This document shows positions 48,923 through 57,979 of a stretch of 64,000 bases of DNA, one piece after another. Made by a program: the position numbers and the translations under genes. The notes beneath the pieces were generated by a model. It had not been told where the DNA came from. It did not search any database and saw nothing but the letters and a program-made list of their open reading frames with translations. How positions within the stretch are numbered: the first letter of the stretch is position 1; the number at the start of each line of letters is the position of its first letter. The stretch is from Liquorilactobacillus oeni DSM 19972 (GTDB lineage: Bacteria > Bacillota > Bacilli > Lactobacillales > Lactobacillaceae): the NCBI RefSeq assembly GCF_001436275.1, contig NZ_AZEH01000039.1, positions 124,001 to 188,000 of the forward strand, given 5' to 3'.

Positions 48923-48958
48923 AAAAAGTCAAAGGCCATAGTGGACTTTGACTTTTTA
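48923..48958 (+). terminator. Terminator between dnaK and dnaJ
   Basis: AAAAAGTCAAAG (48923-48934) pairs with CTTTGACTTTTT (48946-48957). Read-through is needed for dnaJ unless it has its own promoter, which I cannot see clearly. Confidence 0.85.
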
Positions 48959-49018
48959 TTTAGCACACAATATGGTAGTCTTTAATTTAGAAGAATTTCT
49001 TATATACGGAGGAAAAGA

Positions 49019-50152
49019 ATGGCAGAAATCAGAGATCCATATGAAACTTTAGGTGTATCGAAAGATGCTTCTGCTGCTGAGATTAAGAAAGCTTACCGCA
49101 GGCTTTCCAAAAAATATCATCCAGATTTAAACAAGGAACCTGGTGCTGAAGCAAAGTTTAAAGAGGTAAATGAGGCCTATGAGATTTTAAGTAATCCGCA
49201 AAAGAAAGCTCAGTTTGATCAGTATGGTTCTACAGGCGGGCAACAAGGCTTTGGAGGAAACTATCAAAGCGGCGGGTTCGGCGATTTTGGCGGAAGCGGC
49301 TTTGAGGATATCTTCAGTTCGTTCTTTGGAGGTGGCGGCGGTTCAAGCAGAAATCCAAATGCACCGCGTCAAGGGCGAGATCTGCAGTATGAGATGGACC
49401 TAACTTTTGAAGAAGCAGTTTTTGGTAAAAAAACAAGTATCCAGTATACACGTGAAGCCCTGTGTAAAACTTGCGGCGGAAGCGGAGCAAAGAAGGGTAC
49501 ATCACCAGAAACATGTTCACATTGCGGCGGAAGTGGCTACATGCGTGTAAAGCGTGCGACACCATTGGGGCAAGTAGTCACTCAGCAGGAATGTGAATAT
49601 TGCCAAGGCAAAGGGAAAATTATCAAAGAAAAATGCTCTACGTGTCACGGCAGCGGACATGTCCAAGAAAAACATGAAGTAGAAGTTTCGATTCCAGCAG
49701 GTGTTGAAGATGGCAACCAAATGCGCCTCCAAGGTCAGGGAGAAGCAGGAGAAAATGGCGGGCCTTATGGTGATCTTTATATTGTTTTCAATGTTGCTTC
49801 AAGTGACATTTTCAAACGTGATGGGGCAAAAATCTACTTTAACTTGCCGATAAGTTTTGTTCAGGCTGCATTGGGCGATGAAGTTGACGTTAAGACAGTC
49901 CATGGTGACGTAAAAATGAAAATTCCAGCAGGTACTCAGACTGGGACAGTCTTCCGTTTGCGTGGTAAAGGAGCACCTTATCTGCGTGGTAAAGGAACTG
50001 GAGACGAAGAGGTAACTGTAGAAGTTGAGACGCCAAAATCCTTAAATCAAAAGCAAAAAGAGGCTCTTAAATCATTTGCAGAAGCAAGTGGAGAAAAAGT
50101 CCGCGGAGAAGAATCACTTTTTGATAGGCTTAAGAAACATACAAAACGCTGA
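49019..50152 (+). CDS. dnaJ: Chaperone DnaJ (Hsp40)
   Basis: A 377-residue type I J-protein. The J domain contains KKYHPDLN (HPD motif), then comes a Gly/Phe-rich region, and a zinc centre with four CxxCxGxG-type repeats: [24 protein letters not shown] and CSTCHGSG. The client-binding C-terminal domains end [11 protein letters not shown]. It stimulates DnaK. CGGAGG precedes ATG 49019. Confidence 0.97.
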   Translation: MAEIRDPYETLGVSKDASAAEIKKAYRRLSKKYHPDLNKEPGAEAKFKEVNEAYEILSNPQKKAQFDQYGSTGGQQGFGGNYQSGGFGDFGGSGFEDIFSSFFGGGGGSSRNPNAPRQGRDLQYEMDLTFEEAVFGKKTSIQYTREALCKTCGGSGAKKGTSPETCSHCGGSGYMRVKRATPLGQVVTQQECEYCQGKGKIIKEKCSTCHGSGHVQEKHEVEVSIPAGVEDGNQMRLQGQGEAGENGGPYGDLYIVFNVASSDIFKRDGAKIYFNLPISFVQAALGDEVDVKTVHGDVKMKIPAGTQTGTVFRLRGKGAPYLRGKGTGDEEVTVEVETPKSLNQKQKEALKSFAEASGEKVRGEESLFDRLKKHTKR

Positions 50153-50172
50153 ATAGTTGATATGTTAAAATA

Positions 50173-50216
50173 AGAAGACTGGTATCCCCTTTTGAGGAAT
50201 ACCAGTCTTCTTTTGT
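50173..50216 (+). terminator. Terminator after dnaJ
   Basis: GAAGACTGGTAT pairs with ATACCAGTCTTC (about 50174-50210), followed by TTTTG. A TGTTAAAAT motif lies immediately before it (TAAAAT at 50166-50171), so the arrangement could also be a promoter with an immediate terminator. Confidence 0.85.
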
Positions 50217-50301
50217 GACTAAACCAATGCGTTGTTTTTGAATCAGCGCATTGGTATAATTGAACAGAATAGATTTTGAGCAGGAAAGTAGGAAGTTATG
50301 A

Positions 50302-52128
50302 ATGGATATTGAAAAATTGAAGGGACGCCAAAAAAAGATCCGGAATTTTTCGATTGTTGCGCATATTGATCATGGAAAGTCAACATTGGCAGATCGAATT
50401 CTTGAATTGACTGATACTGTTTCAAAGCGGGAAATGCAAGATCAATTACTGGATTCTATGGAACTTGAACGTGAACGGGGTATAACGATCAAGTTAAACG
50501 CGGTAGAACTTCATTATCACGCTCAAGATGGAAAAACATATATATTTCATCTTATTGATACTCCAGGACATGTGGATTTTTCATACGAAGTTTCGCGCAG
50601 TCTGGCAGCTTGTGAAGGAGCCGTACTTGTAGTCGATGCTGCACAAGGAGTTGAAGCACAAACACTTGCAAATGTGTACTTGGCGCTGGATGATAATTTG
50701 GAGATTGTTACGGTAATCAATAAGATTGATCTTCCATCTGCACAACCTGAAAAAGTTCGTAAAGAAATTGAGGATGTGATTGGGCTTGATGCTTCAGATG
50801 CTGTTCTTGCAAGCGCAAAAAAGGGAATTGGGATTGAAGAGATGCTGGAGCAAATTGTCCACAAAGTCCCGGCACCGGCTGGAGACTTAGAGGCTCCTTT
50901 AAAAGCATTGATTTTTGATTCAGTTTATGATGATTATCGAGGAGTAGTTTTAAGTATCAGAGTCTTTGACGGGATAGTTAAACCGGGTGATAGGATTCGC
51001 TTGATGAACAGTAAAACGGAATATGAAGTAACAGAAGTGGGTGTTAACTCTCCGAAACCTATAAAGCGTGAGTTGCTTATGGCTGGAGATGTAGGGTACT
51101 TGACTGCAAGTATCAAAGATATTCAAGATACCCGTGTCGGTGATACGGTGACTAATGCGCAACGGCCGGCGGAAAAAGCACTTGAGGGCTATCGGGAAAT
51201 GAATCCAATGGTTTATTCTGGCCTTTATCCTACTGATAATGCCAAGTATAATGAGCTGCGCGAAGCGCTTGAAAAATTGCAGTTAAACGATGCTGCGCTT
51301 GAATTTGAGCCTGAAACTTCTCAGGCTCTAGGGTTTGGTTTCCGTTGCGGTTTTTTAGGCTTGCTGCACATGGATGTTGTTCAAGAACGCTTGGAACGTG
51401 AATTTAACATGGATTTAATTACAACTGCACCAGCTGTAACTTATGACGTAGAATTAACTGACGAAACTCATAAAGAGGTTGATAATCCTGCGGAAATGCC
51501 TGAAAATTCAAGTATCAAGACAATTAATGAACCATACGTTAAGGCTACAATCATGGTGCCAAATGATTATGTCGGTACTGTAATGGAGCTGTGCCAGCAT
51601 AAGCGGGGAAAATTCTTAACTATGGAATATCTTGATGAATATCGAGTAAACGTAATTTATGAAATGCCTTTATCAGAAATTATTTTTGATTTCTTTGACC
51701 GTTTAAAGTCAAGTACTAAGGGATATGCATCATTGGATTACGAGTTGGATGGGAATAAACCTGGAGATTTGGTTAAGATTGATATTCTTTTAAACGGCAG
51801 CAAAGTTGATGCACTCAGTTTTATTACTCATCGCAAATTTGCACCGCAAAGGGCACGTGTTATTACTGATAAGCTTAAAAAAATAATTCCACGACAAAGT
51901 TTTGAGATTCCAATTCAAGCTGCAATCGGTGCTAAGATTATTGCACGGACAAATATCAAGGCCTACCGAAAAGACGTTACAGCTAGAATTCATACAGGTG
52001 ATCCGGATCGGCGTGCTAAGCTTTTGGAAAAACAAAAGCGAGGTAAAAAAAGAATGAAAGCTGTAGGGACAGTTGAGGTTCCGCAAGAAGCATTTATGGC
52101 AGTATTAAAAACTGACGAAGAAAATTAA
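50302..52128 (+). CDS. lepA: Elongation factor 4 (LepA)
   Basis: A 608-residue translational GTPase. G1 is [21 protein letters not shown]2 region [19 protein letters not shown]3 [21 protein letters not shown]4 [11 protein letters not shown]. The LepA-specific C-terminal domain has GANKIIARTN-type sequence (here [20 protein letters not shown]) and [20 protein letters not shown]. It back-translocates or otherwise rescues ribosomes. It follows dnaJ by 149 bp. Confidence 0.97.
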   Translation: MDIEKLKGRQKKIRNFSIVAHIDHGKSTLADRILELTDTVSKREMQDQLLDSMELERERGITIKLNAVELHYHAQDGKTYIFHLIDTPGHVDFSYEVSRSLAACEGAVLVVDAAQGVEAQTLANVYLALDDNLEIVTVINKIDLPSAQPEKVRKEIEDVIGLDASDAVLASAKKGIGIEEMLEQIVHKVPAPAGDLEAPLKALIFDSVYDDYRGVVLSIRVFDGIVKPGDRIRLMNSKTEYEVTEVGVNSPKPIKRELLMAGDVGYLTASIKDIQDTRVGDTVTNAQRPAEKALEGYREMNPMVYSGLYPTDNAKYNELREALEKLQLNDAALEFEPETSQALGFGFRCGFLGLLHMDVVQERLEREFNMDLITTAPAVTYDVELTDETHKEVDNPAEMPENSSIKTINEPYVKATIMVPNDYVGTVMELCQHKRGKFLTMEYLDEYRVNVIYEMPLSEIIFDFFDRLKSSTKGYASLDYELDGNKPGDLVKIDILLNGSKVDALSFITHRKFAPQRARVITDKLKKIIPRQSFEIPIQAAIGAKIIARTNIKAYRKDVTARIHTGDPDRRAKLLEKQKRGKKRMKAVGTVEVPQEAFMAVLKTDEEN

Positions 52129-52153
52129 TAGTATAAATAACCGCTGATTTGCA

Positions 52154-52350
52154 TTGTTTCTATTAAAAGAGTGTGTTAATAGGTGGTAACTTTTGAAAAT
52201 TGACTTCTAATTACAAATATAGTCTGAATTTGCTTACGAGTAATTTTGTGGTTAAGCGGGAAAGACTGACTACCAGAACACATCAACGAGTGTCTTTTAG
52301 ATAAAGTAGAGGGACTGGATCAAGGATTATTTGGTGCAGTCTTTTTTTCT
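52154..52350 (+). repeat. Dispersed structured repeat, copy B
   Basis: It shares with the copy at 63500-63708 (minus) the stretches AATTACAAATATAGTCTGAA (from 52209), GAGTAATT, TTAAGCGGGAAAGACTGACT and the 5' region AATAGGTGGTAAC. Helix AATTAC (52209-52214) pairs with GTAATT (52240-52245). The terminal hairpin GACTG (52313-52317)/CAGTC (52337-52341) is followed by seven T residues, a clear terminator. No protein can be read from it. Confidence 0.75.
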
Positions 52351-52383
52351 GTATATTAAAAACCATCGCACGTATAAAGGGCG

Positions 52384-52500
52384 ATGGAAAAGGATCTTGA
52401 AAGTATTATTAGCAGAACAGAAAAGACATTGGAGGTTCTGCATGAGCCAAAATTTCCCACACAGTATCTTGACTCATGCACTACTCTACAAGAAAATTAA
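52384..52500 (+). other. Short ORF, 38 codons, possible gene remnant
   Basis: ATG 52384 to TAA 52498-52500 encodes a charged stretch starting MEKDLESIISRTEKTLEVLH and ending LDSCTTLQEN. AAAGGG lies only three bases before the ATG. Composition is protein-like, but no family is recognised and the length is marginal. A longer overlapping frame from 52331 is less convincing. Confidence 0.3.
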
Positions 52501-52738
52501 CCAAGTTTCAATATTGATTACCTAAACGTTACATAAGTTACTGAAAATTTACAGAAACCAGCTGCTCAGAAGATTATTTGAATTGTATAGTAAAAATCAA
52601 AGGCTTTTGAATACACTTATACCTAAGAAACTTAGGATTTAAACAAATAATTTGTGAAGTTGTATAGGGGGATGTACAGCAGTGTTTTTTAGTCGATTTG
52701 TATCAGTAATAATATAGCATCCAGTAACAGATTTATAT
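52501..52738. other. Gene-free stretch
   Basis: No gene or convincing signal seen between the short ORF and the csbD terminator. Confidence 0.4.
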
Positions 52739-52788
52739 AAAAAGACTATGGCAAACCAAAAATTTCAGTTCGTCATAGTCTTTTTTTG
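52739..52788. terminator. Terminator of the CsbD-like gene
   Basis: AAAGACTATG (52741-52750) pairs with CATAGTCTTT (52774-52783). A-run before and T-run after make it usable in both directions. Confidence 0.8.
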
Positions 52789-52816
52789 CAAATTTATTTG
52801 GTTAAGAAGTTAAAAA

Positions 52817-53038
52817 TTAATCGTCTTCTTTTTTGTTCAACTTTTTCTTAATACTCTTAACCGCTCCCTTAGCTGCATCTTTTGCATCATTGAGTGCATC
52901 TTTTGCTTTACCTAGAGTATTTTGTGTTTTTCCCTCAGCTTCAAGTTTTTTATCATCAGTTACTTTACCGCCGACTTCTTTTGCCTTGCCACTTACCTTA
53001 TCTTTTGTATTTTCAAATTTATCTTTTGAGCTCACCAT
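52817..53038 (-). CDS. CsbD-like stress protein
   Basis: A 73-residue, very hydrophilic CsbD-family protein: KFENTKDKVSGKAKEVGGKV, then EGKTQNTLGKAKDALNDAKD. The pattern K-x-x-G-K-x-K-E-x-x-G is diagnostic. The family is part of general stress responses; the molecular role is unknown. GGGAGG lies six bases before the ATG. Single-gene unit. Confidence 0.93.
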   Translation of the reverse strand: MVSSKDKFENTKDKVSGKAKEVGGKVTDDKKLEAEGKTQNTLGKAKDALNDAKDAAKGAVKSIKKKLNKKEDD

Positions 53039-53089
53039 GATTACCTCCCTTTGTTTTGTAACCTTAACTAAATTATAAATGAAAGAGCA

Positions 53090-53350
53090 CTCATGCTACA
53101 AACGATAAGCTTTACTAAGAGAACACTTAAAAAGAATCACTAATGATAATTAGAGAATTTTGGAACAAGCAATAGACAATTTTTAAAGTATTACTGCTTA
53201 GAAAATGTTTCAAATGCCCTAAAAAGGAAACTTTTTTGGATAGATAAACGTTAACCCAGCTATAATGCAATTTTTGTAATAGCTATTTGAAAAAACAAAT
53301 AACATGTTTTTGGTTACTAAAAATAGTATCATAAAACTGAAGCAAGTGTT
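53090..53350. other. Gene-free stretch
   Basis: No gene or clear signal; AT-rich. Confidence 0.4.
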
Positions 53351-53353
53351 GTA

Positions 53354-53428
53354 GTAATAGCGTCCACAGTTTTATAATAATGCTTGTTTAAACCACATTA
53401 GGCCTGCAATAAACGCAGGTCTTTTTGT
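53354..53428 (+). ncRNA. Orphan promoter plus terminator, possible short RNA
   Basis: TTGTAG and TATAAT (18-bp spacing, -10 near 53377-53382) are followed about 20 bp later by a hairpin AGGCCTGC/GCAGGTCT and TTTTT (about 53399-53428). No gene lies between. It could be a very short transcript, or a terminator left behind from a lost gene. Confidence 0.25.
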
Positions 53429-53478
53429 TTTCAGGTTCTTTAAAGACGGTTGCGGTTGCAGCCATCAAAGTTCTAAGC

Positions 53479-53802
53479 TTAAGAAATAAATCTTACTGCG
53501 GTTCCATAAGCGGCTACTGACTGCATGTCTTGACCGATTGAACCTGAGTCAAAACGCATCATTACGACTGCGTCAGCCCCCAGTTTAGCAGCATTTTCGC
53601 GTAGCCGATTGATTGCAACCTCGCGTGATTCTTCCAGCATTTTAGTGTAGTCTCTAATTTCTCCGCCCACAATATTTTTCAGTCCAGCGCCGATGTTGCG
53701 AAAGATATTCTTTGATTGAGTAGTCAGCCCAAAGACTTCACCAAGAACTTCATAATTTTTCCCGGGAATGTTTTCAGTAGTGACAACTAGCATAATAGGC
53801 AT
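53479..53802 (-). CDS. YbjQ-like heavy-metal-binding-domain protein (UPF0145)
   Basis: A 107-residue UPF0145 protein: [62 protein letters not shown]. The fold resembles pentameric YbjQ; a metal role is assumed from the family name only. AAAGGAGC precedes the ATG. Two palindromes in the promoter (53827-53862) suggest a repressor. Single-gene unit. Confidence 0.92.
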   Translation of the reverse strand: MPIMLVVTTENIPGKNYEVLGEVFGLTTQSKNIFRNIGAGLKNIVGGEIRDYTKMLEESREVAINRLRENAAKLGADAVVMMRFDSGSIGQDMQSVAAYGTAVRFIS

Positions 53803-53818
53803 TTGATTAGCTCCTTTT

Positions 53819-53862
53819 AATTTAACACTTAGCTAAAGTTTAACAAAAAAGTTTAGCTAAAC
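53819..53862 (-). promoter_or_regulatory. ybjQ promoter with two palindromic operator-like sites
   Basis: On the minus strand, TTGTTA (53841-53846) and TAAATT (53819-53824) are 16 bp apart. A perfect palindrome GTTTAGCTAAAC (53851-53862) lies upstream of the -35, and a near copy ACTTAGCTAAAGT (53827-53839) lies between -35 and -10. Their centres are 24 bp apart. Confidence 0.6.
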
Positions 53863-53981
53863 CAACCAAATGATGTCTTACAGTCGAAAGAAACTGTAAG
53901 ATTGCAGATAGGCTAATGAACAACTGAGGAGTAAAAAAATGTAATGTTTAAGTAAATTTGGTAAATTATAGGTAAATTACC

Positions 53982-54090
53982 TTTCTTTATTAAAGCTGTG
54001 CTTTATAATTAAGTCATCCTCAAATTCACACAAAAACTTTAACTGCCAAAAAGAGCTGTGACGATTTTTAACGTTGTCGCAGCCTTTTTA
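53982..54090 (+). ncRNA. Orphan promoter plus terminator, possible small RNA
   Basis: TTTCTT (53982-53987) and TATAAT (54004-54009) are 16 bp apart. A terminator follows: GCTGTGAC (54055-54062) pairs with GTCGCAGC (54076-54083), then TTTTT. The predicted transcript is about 75 nt and encodes no protein. Upstream (53876-53903) is another hairpin CTTACAGT/ACTGTAAG. The -35 is poor, so this is a suggestion only. Confidence 0.3.
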
Positions 54091-54165
54091 TTTGTAATAA
54101 AATAGATTATATAAAGACAAGTTTTGCTCAGTTGGTTGTTAAACAAATCTATTTATAGTAGTTTT

Positions 54166-54513
54166 TTAATTAAAAACGAAGAAGGCAGAAAATGAAGTAA
54201 TTAGTAGGCCGAGAAGAAAAACAAGTGAAGTTGCTGCTGCTTTACCTGTATGATTTCGTATGTTTGCGAACGAAATAATTATTATGATAACGCCGGTTAG
54301 TAAAAAAAGGGCATATAGACTGCGTAATGGAAGAAACAATTCAATCATAAACAAAGCAGCAAGTAAAATAAGGGTACGTGAGTTTCTGTACCAAGAGAGT
54401 TTACCCCAAAAAATGTGGCGATACAAAAAATTCTCATCCTTAGGTATTACTGTGTACTTGAGGATCAGAAGAAAAAGCCAGAAAATATATAAAACAACAC
54501 CGGCAGCTTTCAT
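54166..54513 (-). CDS. Hypothetical membrane protein, 115 aa
   Basis: Four hydrophobic segments are seen: AGVVLYIFWLFLLILKY, TLILLAALFMIELFLPL, LYALFLLTGVIIIIISF and SLVFLLGLLITSFSAFFVF. A short charged loop (IPKDENFLYRHIFWGKLSWY) lies after the first. No family is recognised. The frame is open to 54549, but GGGGGTG before ATG 54513 defines the start. It lies 23 bp after the nucleoside hydrolase, so cotranscription is likely; a functional link is unproven. Confidence 0.75.
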   Translation of the reverse strand: MKAAGVVLYIFWLFLLILKYTVIPKDENFLYRHIFWGKLSWYRNSRTLILLAALFMIELFLPLRSLYALFLLTGVIIIIISFANIRNHTGKAAATSLVFLLGLLITSFSAFFVFN

Positions 54514-54535
54514 AAAAACACCCCCACTAAAAAAA

Positions 54536-55495
54536 TCAATATTTTTCAAATAATCCTGTAAGCCGAGTCATAAATTTATTAAGAAAACGTTTTTTATTGA
54601 CGTCTAAAGCTACTTGAGTAGTTTCAGCAGGTTTATTTATACGTGTTTCATCCCCAATTGTGCGTCCTTCAAACGGTAAATCAGTATCAACTTTCATATT
54701 TAGGAAAACAGTGTCTAGTAAAGAAGGTTCTAAAGCGGCAGCGACTGCCAGCGGATCGTGAAGTGCACAGCCTGCTAAATGTGCATTTGTAACTTGATAC
54801 GCTTCAATATAATAATCAACGAGATCAGCGTAAATTTCACCAGCAGAAGTGCCAAGGCTGCGCCATTTTTTTGTTTCTTTTTTTGTGAGCAATGTACGGG
54901 TTGTCACGTCTAAACCGACCATTGTTAAAGGAAGGCTGCTGCGTAAAACTTCATTTGCAGCTACAGGGTCTTGGTGGATGTTGGCTTCGGCTGCTGGTGT
55001 TACGTTGCCTGGAACACTTAGGGCGCCTCCCATAAAAGTAACATTACCGATTAGATTTACTATAGCTGGATCTTTTTTTATTGCGGCAGCTAGATTAGTG
55101 AGTGGCCCAGTTGGTACAAAAATGAGCTCTTTTTGATATTTATGAATTGCTGTAATTAAAAAGTCTACCCCGTTTTCAACTGCTGGTTTCTGGGGAGAAT
55201 GTTTTAATGAAAGATTTGCAACTCCATTTTTCCCATGAATTGTAGCACTGACAGGTTCAACTGCAAATCTGTTTTTTGTTGAAGCACATGCTGAGCCTTG
55301 ATAAACAGGAACGTTTTCAGCACCAAGAAGATACAGTAAATCCAGGCTGTTACGGACACCTTGTTCTACTAAGACATTTCCGTAGGAGCCGATTATTCCA
55401 ATTAGATCGCAATCTTGATCTGCTAAAGCATAGGCAATTGCAAGTGCATCGTCTATCCCCGTGTCAAGATCAAGAATCATTTTATATTTAGCCAT
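54536..55495 (-). CDS. Inosine/uridine-preferring nucleoside hydrolase
   Basis: A 319-residue nucleoside hydrolase. The calcium-binding motif DLDTGIDDALAIAYAL (residues 9-24) matches D-x-D-x-G-x-D-D, with Thr where Pro is usual. ELIFVPTGPLTNLAAAIKKD, NVTFMGGALSVPGNVTPAAE, ANIHQDPVAANEV and CALHDPLAVAAAL are further conserved motifs with the catalytic His in the last. It cleaves ribonucleosides to base and ribose for salvage. GCGGAGG precedes the ATG. Confidence 0.93.
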   Translation of the reverse strand: MAKYKMILDLDTGIDDALAIAYALADQDCDLIGIIGSYGNVLVEQGVRNSLDLLYLLGAENVPVYQGSACASTKNRFAVEPVSATIHGKNGVANLSLKHSPQKPAVENGVDFLITAIHKYQKELIFVPTGPLTNLAAAIKKDPAIVNLIGNVTFMGGALSVPGNVTPAAEANIHQDPVAANEVLRSSLPLTMVGLDVTTRTLLTKKETKKWRSLGTSAGEIYADLVDYYIEAYQVTNAHLAGCALHDPLAVAAALEPSLLDTVFLNMKVDTDLPFEGRTIGDETRINKPAETTQVALDVNKKRFLNKFMTRLTGLFEKY

Positions 55496-55619
55496 GCAAA
55501 AACCTCCGCAATATTAAAAATTAATGTAACCATGATAATACTAGCAAAAAAACAAGTTTCTGACCAGTTAATCTCTAAGAGTAAGACTACTGGAGACTTT
55601 TGAAAGAGAAACAATAACT

Positions 55620-55668
55620 TTGTCTTTAAAAGTTAACTGCTGTATATTAAATGTAACTGGTAGTTTAC
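55620..55668 (+). promoter_or_regulatory. Promoter and possible operator of the TetR gene
   Basis: TTGTCT (55620-55625) and TATATT (55643-55648) are 17 bp apart. The imperfect inverted repeat GTAACTGGTAGTTTAC (55653-55668) directly follows the -10, where a self-repressing TetR regulator could bind. Confidence 0.5.
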
Positions 55669-55720
55669 TTAAAGATAATACAAGTTTATAAAGGCATATC
55701 TATAATGGGAGGCTTAGCAA

Positions 55721-56401
55721 GTGGGTCAACTTGAGAGAAAATTTCGTGAAAGAAAATTAAAACAGCAAGATATCATTAATGCTGCAGAGCAGGTTTTTGC
55801 TAAGAAAAATTATGAAGAAGCTGTTATTGATGAAATTGCCGGAGCCGCTGAATTCAGCAAAAAAACGCTATACGTTTATTTTAGTAGTAAAGAAGAGATT
55901 TATTTAGAAGTAGCATTAAGGGGTTATCGTCAGCTGCTTGAAATCTTCAAAGAAAACATATTAGCAAGAAATTTTGTAACGCCTATAGAAAAACTACAAG
56001 TTTTTCTTCATAGTATTTTTATATTAAAAAATGATTTTCCAGTGTACTTGACTGCAATTATTTTCTTTGAACAAACAGACTTTTCAGGCTTGCATCTTGG
56101 AAAGAGGTTGAAAAATAAATATCACGAATTAAATGCTGAAGTCTTGGATATAATCAGGGATACTTTAATACAGGGATGCACGGAAAAATATTTTTGTTCT
56201 GAACTTGCAAATAAGCAAAGTGCAGCAACTGTGTGGTCTTTTATAATCGGCGTAGTTGTTTTGGATAAGTATAAAAAAGATTATCTGCAAAAATACCAGC
56301 ATATTGAGGCAGAAACTTTTATGGAAGATTCATTTGAGGCTTTAATTACATTGCTTAAAATACAGCCGTATGATTTTCCAAAAAATAAGGCAGGACAATG
56401 A
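55721..56401 (+). CDS. TetR/AcrR family regulator
   Basis: A 226-residue TetR-family protein. The helix-turn-helix domain lies at residues 12-58: QQDIINAAEQVFAKKNYEEA, VIDEIAGAAEFSKKTLYVYF, SSKEEIYLEVALRGY. The C-terminal ligand domain is not recognisable. GTG 55721 follows GGGAGGC. It is divergent from the nucleoside hydrolase gene and may regulate it or itself; no drug pump is adjacent. Confidence 0.9.
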   Translation: MGQLERKFRERKLKQQDIINAAEQVFAKKNYEEAVIDEIAGAAEFSKKTLYVYFSSKEEIYLEVALRGYRQLLEIFKENILARNFVTPIEKLQVFLHSIFILKNDFPVYLTAIIFFEQTDFSGLHLGKRLKNKYHELNAEVLDIIRDTLIQGCTEKYFCSELANKQSAATVWSFIIGVVVLDKYKKDYLQKYQHIEAETFMEDSFEALITLLKIQPYDFPKNKAGQ

Positions 56402-56554
56402 GAGACATTTGTAACATTTCTTATTAATAGTTGTCACAATCAGTCAAAAATATTAATATTGAATTGTGAGCTGCTGCATAAAGCAGCTAAAAAAATTAAG
56501 ATAAAATATTCAGGTATTTACGGTACTATTATTTTTTGCTAAGGCGGTGAAGTA

Positions 56555-57052
56555 ATGAAAATTGATCTTTTTGAATTTTTGAAAAATGGTCTATCTAAAC
56601 TTGATTTTGATGGAAAGCTGGAACTTACCCAAAATAAAGAACAGTATACACTAACAATTGAGATGACTTTTGTTATGGAAAAAAGAGCGCGTGCTTTATT
56701 TTTGGAAATGACGGGTGAAACTTCACCTAAACCCGCTATTACATTTGTAGATGCGATTCTTCTTTATGACCGCTACCATTTCGATCCAGCAAAAGTACAA
56801 GATGAATATTTGACTTGTCTGCCATTTGAAGGAACAAAGGGTTGGGAAGTTGCAAAAGCGGAGGCCCTGTTAACTTATTTACAAATCTTGCTGGATAACA
56901 GCCAGTCTGACTTAATAGATTTTTTGAATAGCAGTGACAGCTCTGAATTGACTTTATTTGAACTGGAATGGTCTGACGAAGAATTTTCACGGATACTTGC
57001 CCAAAAACAACAGGCACAAGATAGGCCGTTATGGCTGCCTTACTCTGAATAA
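56555..57052 (+). CDS. DUF3013 family protein
   Basis: A 165-residue acidic cytoplasmic protein: FLKNGLSKLDFDGKLELTQN, then ILLYDRYHFDPAKVQDEYLT and FELEWSDEEFSRILAQKQQA. Size, composition and place directly before prmA match the DUF3013 family of Lactobacillales, of unknown function. AAGGCGGTGA precedes ATG 56555. prmA starts 26 bp later. Confidence 0.75.
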   Translation: MKIDLFEFLKNGLSKLDFDGKLELTQNKEQYTLTIEMTFVMEKRARALFLEMTGETSPKPAITFVDAILLYDRYHFDPAKVQDEYLTCLPFEGTKGWEVAKAEALLTYLQILLDNSQSDLIDFLNSSDSSELTLFELEWSDEEFSRILAQKQQAQDRPLWLPYSE

Positions 57053-57078
57053 CAACATTTAAAATATGGAGGAAGAAA

Positions 57079-57978
57079 TTGCACTGGCAAAAGTTAACAA
57101 TAGAAACTACTCAAGAAGCTGAATCTGCAATAGAAGCTATCTTGTATAGTATTGGAACAACTGGTATTCAAAAAGAAGATAGTACAACAAATACTAAAAA
57201 TAAAAGAACCTTTTATTTAAGCAGTTATTTTAGTGAAGACCGTAAAATTGATAAAAAGCAGTTTAAAATGATCAAAGAACGGGTAGCACAACTTTCAAAG
57301 GCTGGTTTTGAGGTTAAGGGTTTGAAGGTTACGCTCAACAATGTTGATGATCAAAAGTGGGCACATGAATGGGAAAAATACTATCATGCACAAAGAATTA
57401 CTCGTTTTTTAACTGTAGTGCCCACGTGGGAAGATTATGAGCGGCAGCAAAGCGGAGAGTTAGTAATTCGACTTAACCCAGGGGCTGCTTTTGGAACTGG
57501 GACCCATCCCACGACTATACTTGCATTAAGTGCCTTGGAGAACTGTGTGTTCGGTAAGGAATCAGTTATCGATGTGGGAACTGGATCTGGTGTATTGAGC
57601 ATTGCAGCTTGCAAGCTGGGAGTTGCAAAGGTGTTTGCTTGTGATATTGATAAAAAAGCTGTTGCATCGGCTAATCTTAATATTAAACTGAATGCTGTCG
57701 CGCAAAAAATTGAAATAAGACAGGCGAGTTTGCTTGAAGGAGCTCCCAAAAAAGCAGAGTTAATAATCGCAAATGTTCTTCCAGAAATCCAACTGCTGTT
57801 ACTTCCGCAGATTGGTGCTCATTTAAAGGCAGGCGGTAAGCTTATTATGTCTGGAATAATAATGAAGAATAAAAACGAAATATTAACCCAGGCACAAAAA
57901 TACGGATTGTTTCTTAGACAACTTTCAACGGACGGAAAATGGGTTTGCTTTATTTTACAAAAAAAGAGTGGTGATTAG
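57079..57978 (+). CDS. prmA: Ribosomal protein L11 methyltransferase
   Basis: A 299-residue PrmA. The N-terminal substrate domain (to about residue 95) contains DDQKWAHEWEKYYHAQRIT. The methyltransferase domain has LNPGAAFGTGTHPTTILALS, VIDVGTGSGVLSIAACKLGV and LIIANVLPEIQ. It trimethylates L11. The start is TTG 57079 after GGAGGAAG, and rsmE follows with one base between stop and ATG. Confidence 0.95.
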   Translation: MHWQKLTIETTQEAESAIEAILYSIGTTGIQKEDSTTNTKNKRTFYLSSYFSEDRKIDKKQFKMIKERVAQLSKAGFEVKGLKVTLNNVDDQKWAHEWEKYYHAQRITRFLTVVPTWEDYERQQSGELVIRLNPGAAFGTGTHPTTILALSALENCVFGKESVIDVGTGSGVLSIAACKLGVAKVFACDIDKKAVASANLNIKLNAVAQKIEIRQASLLEGAPKKAELIIANVLPEIQLLLLPQIGAHLKAGGKLIMSGIIMKNKNEILTQAQKYGLFLRQLSTDGKWVCFILQKKSGD

Positions 57979-57979
57979 C

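Noticed and set aside
50158-50216. A separate promoter for lepA at the TGTTAAAAT motif after dnaJ
   Set aside because: A strong terminator hairpin follows within two bases, so transcripts from it would end at once; it is noted only as part of the motif series.
52331-52525. A 64-codon frame after repeat copy B
   Set aside because: It starts inside the repeat terminator with no ribosome site. The shorter frame at 52384-52500 is slightly better.
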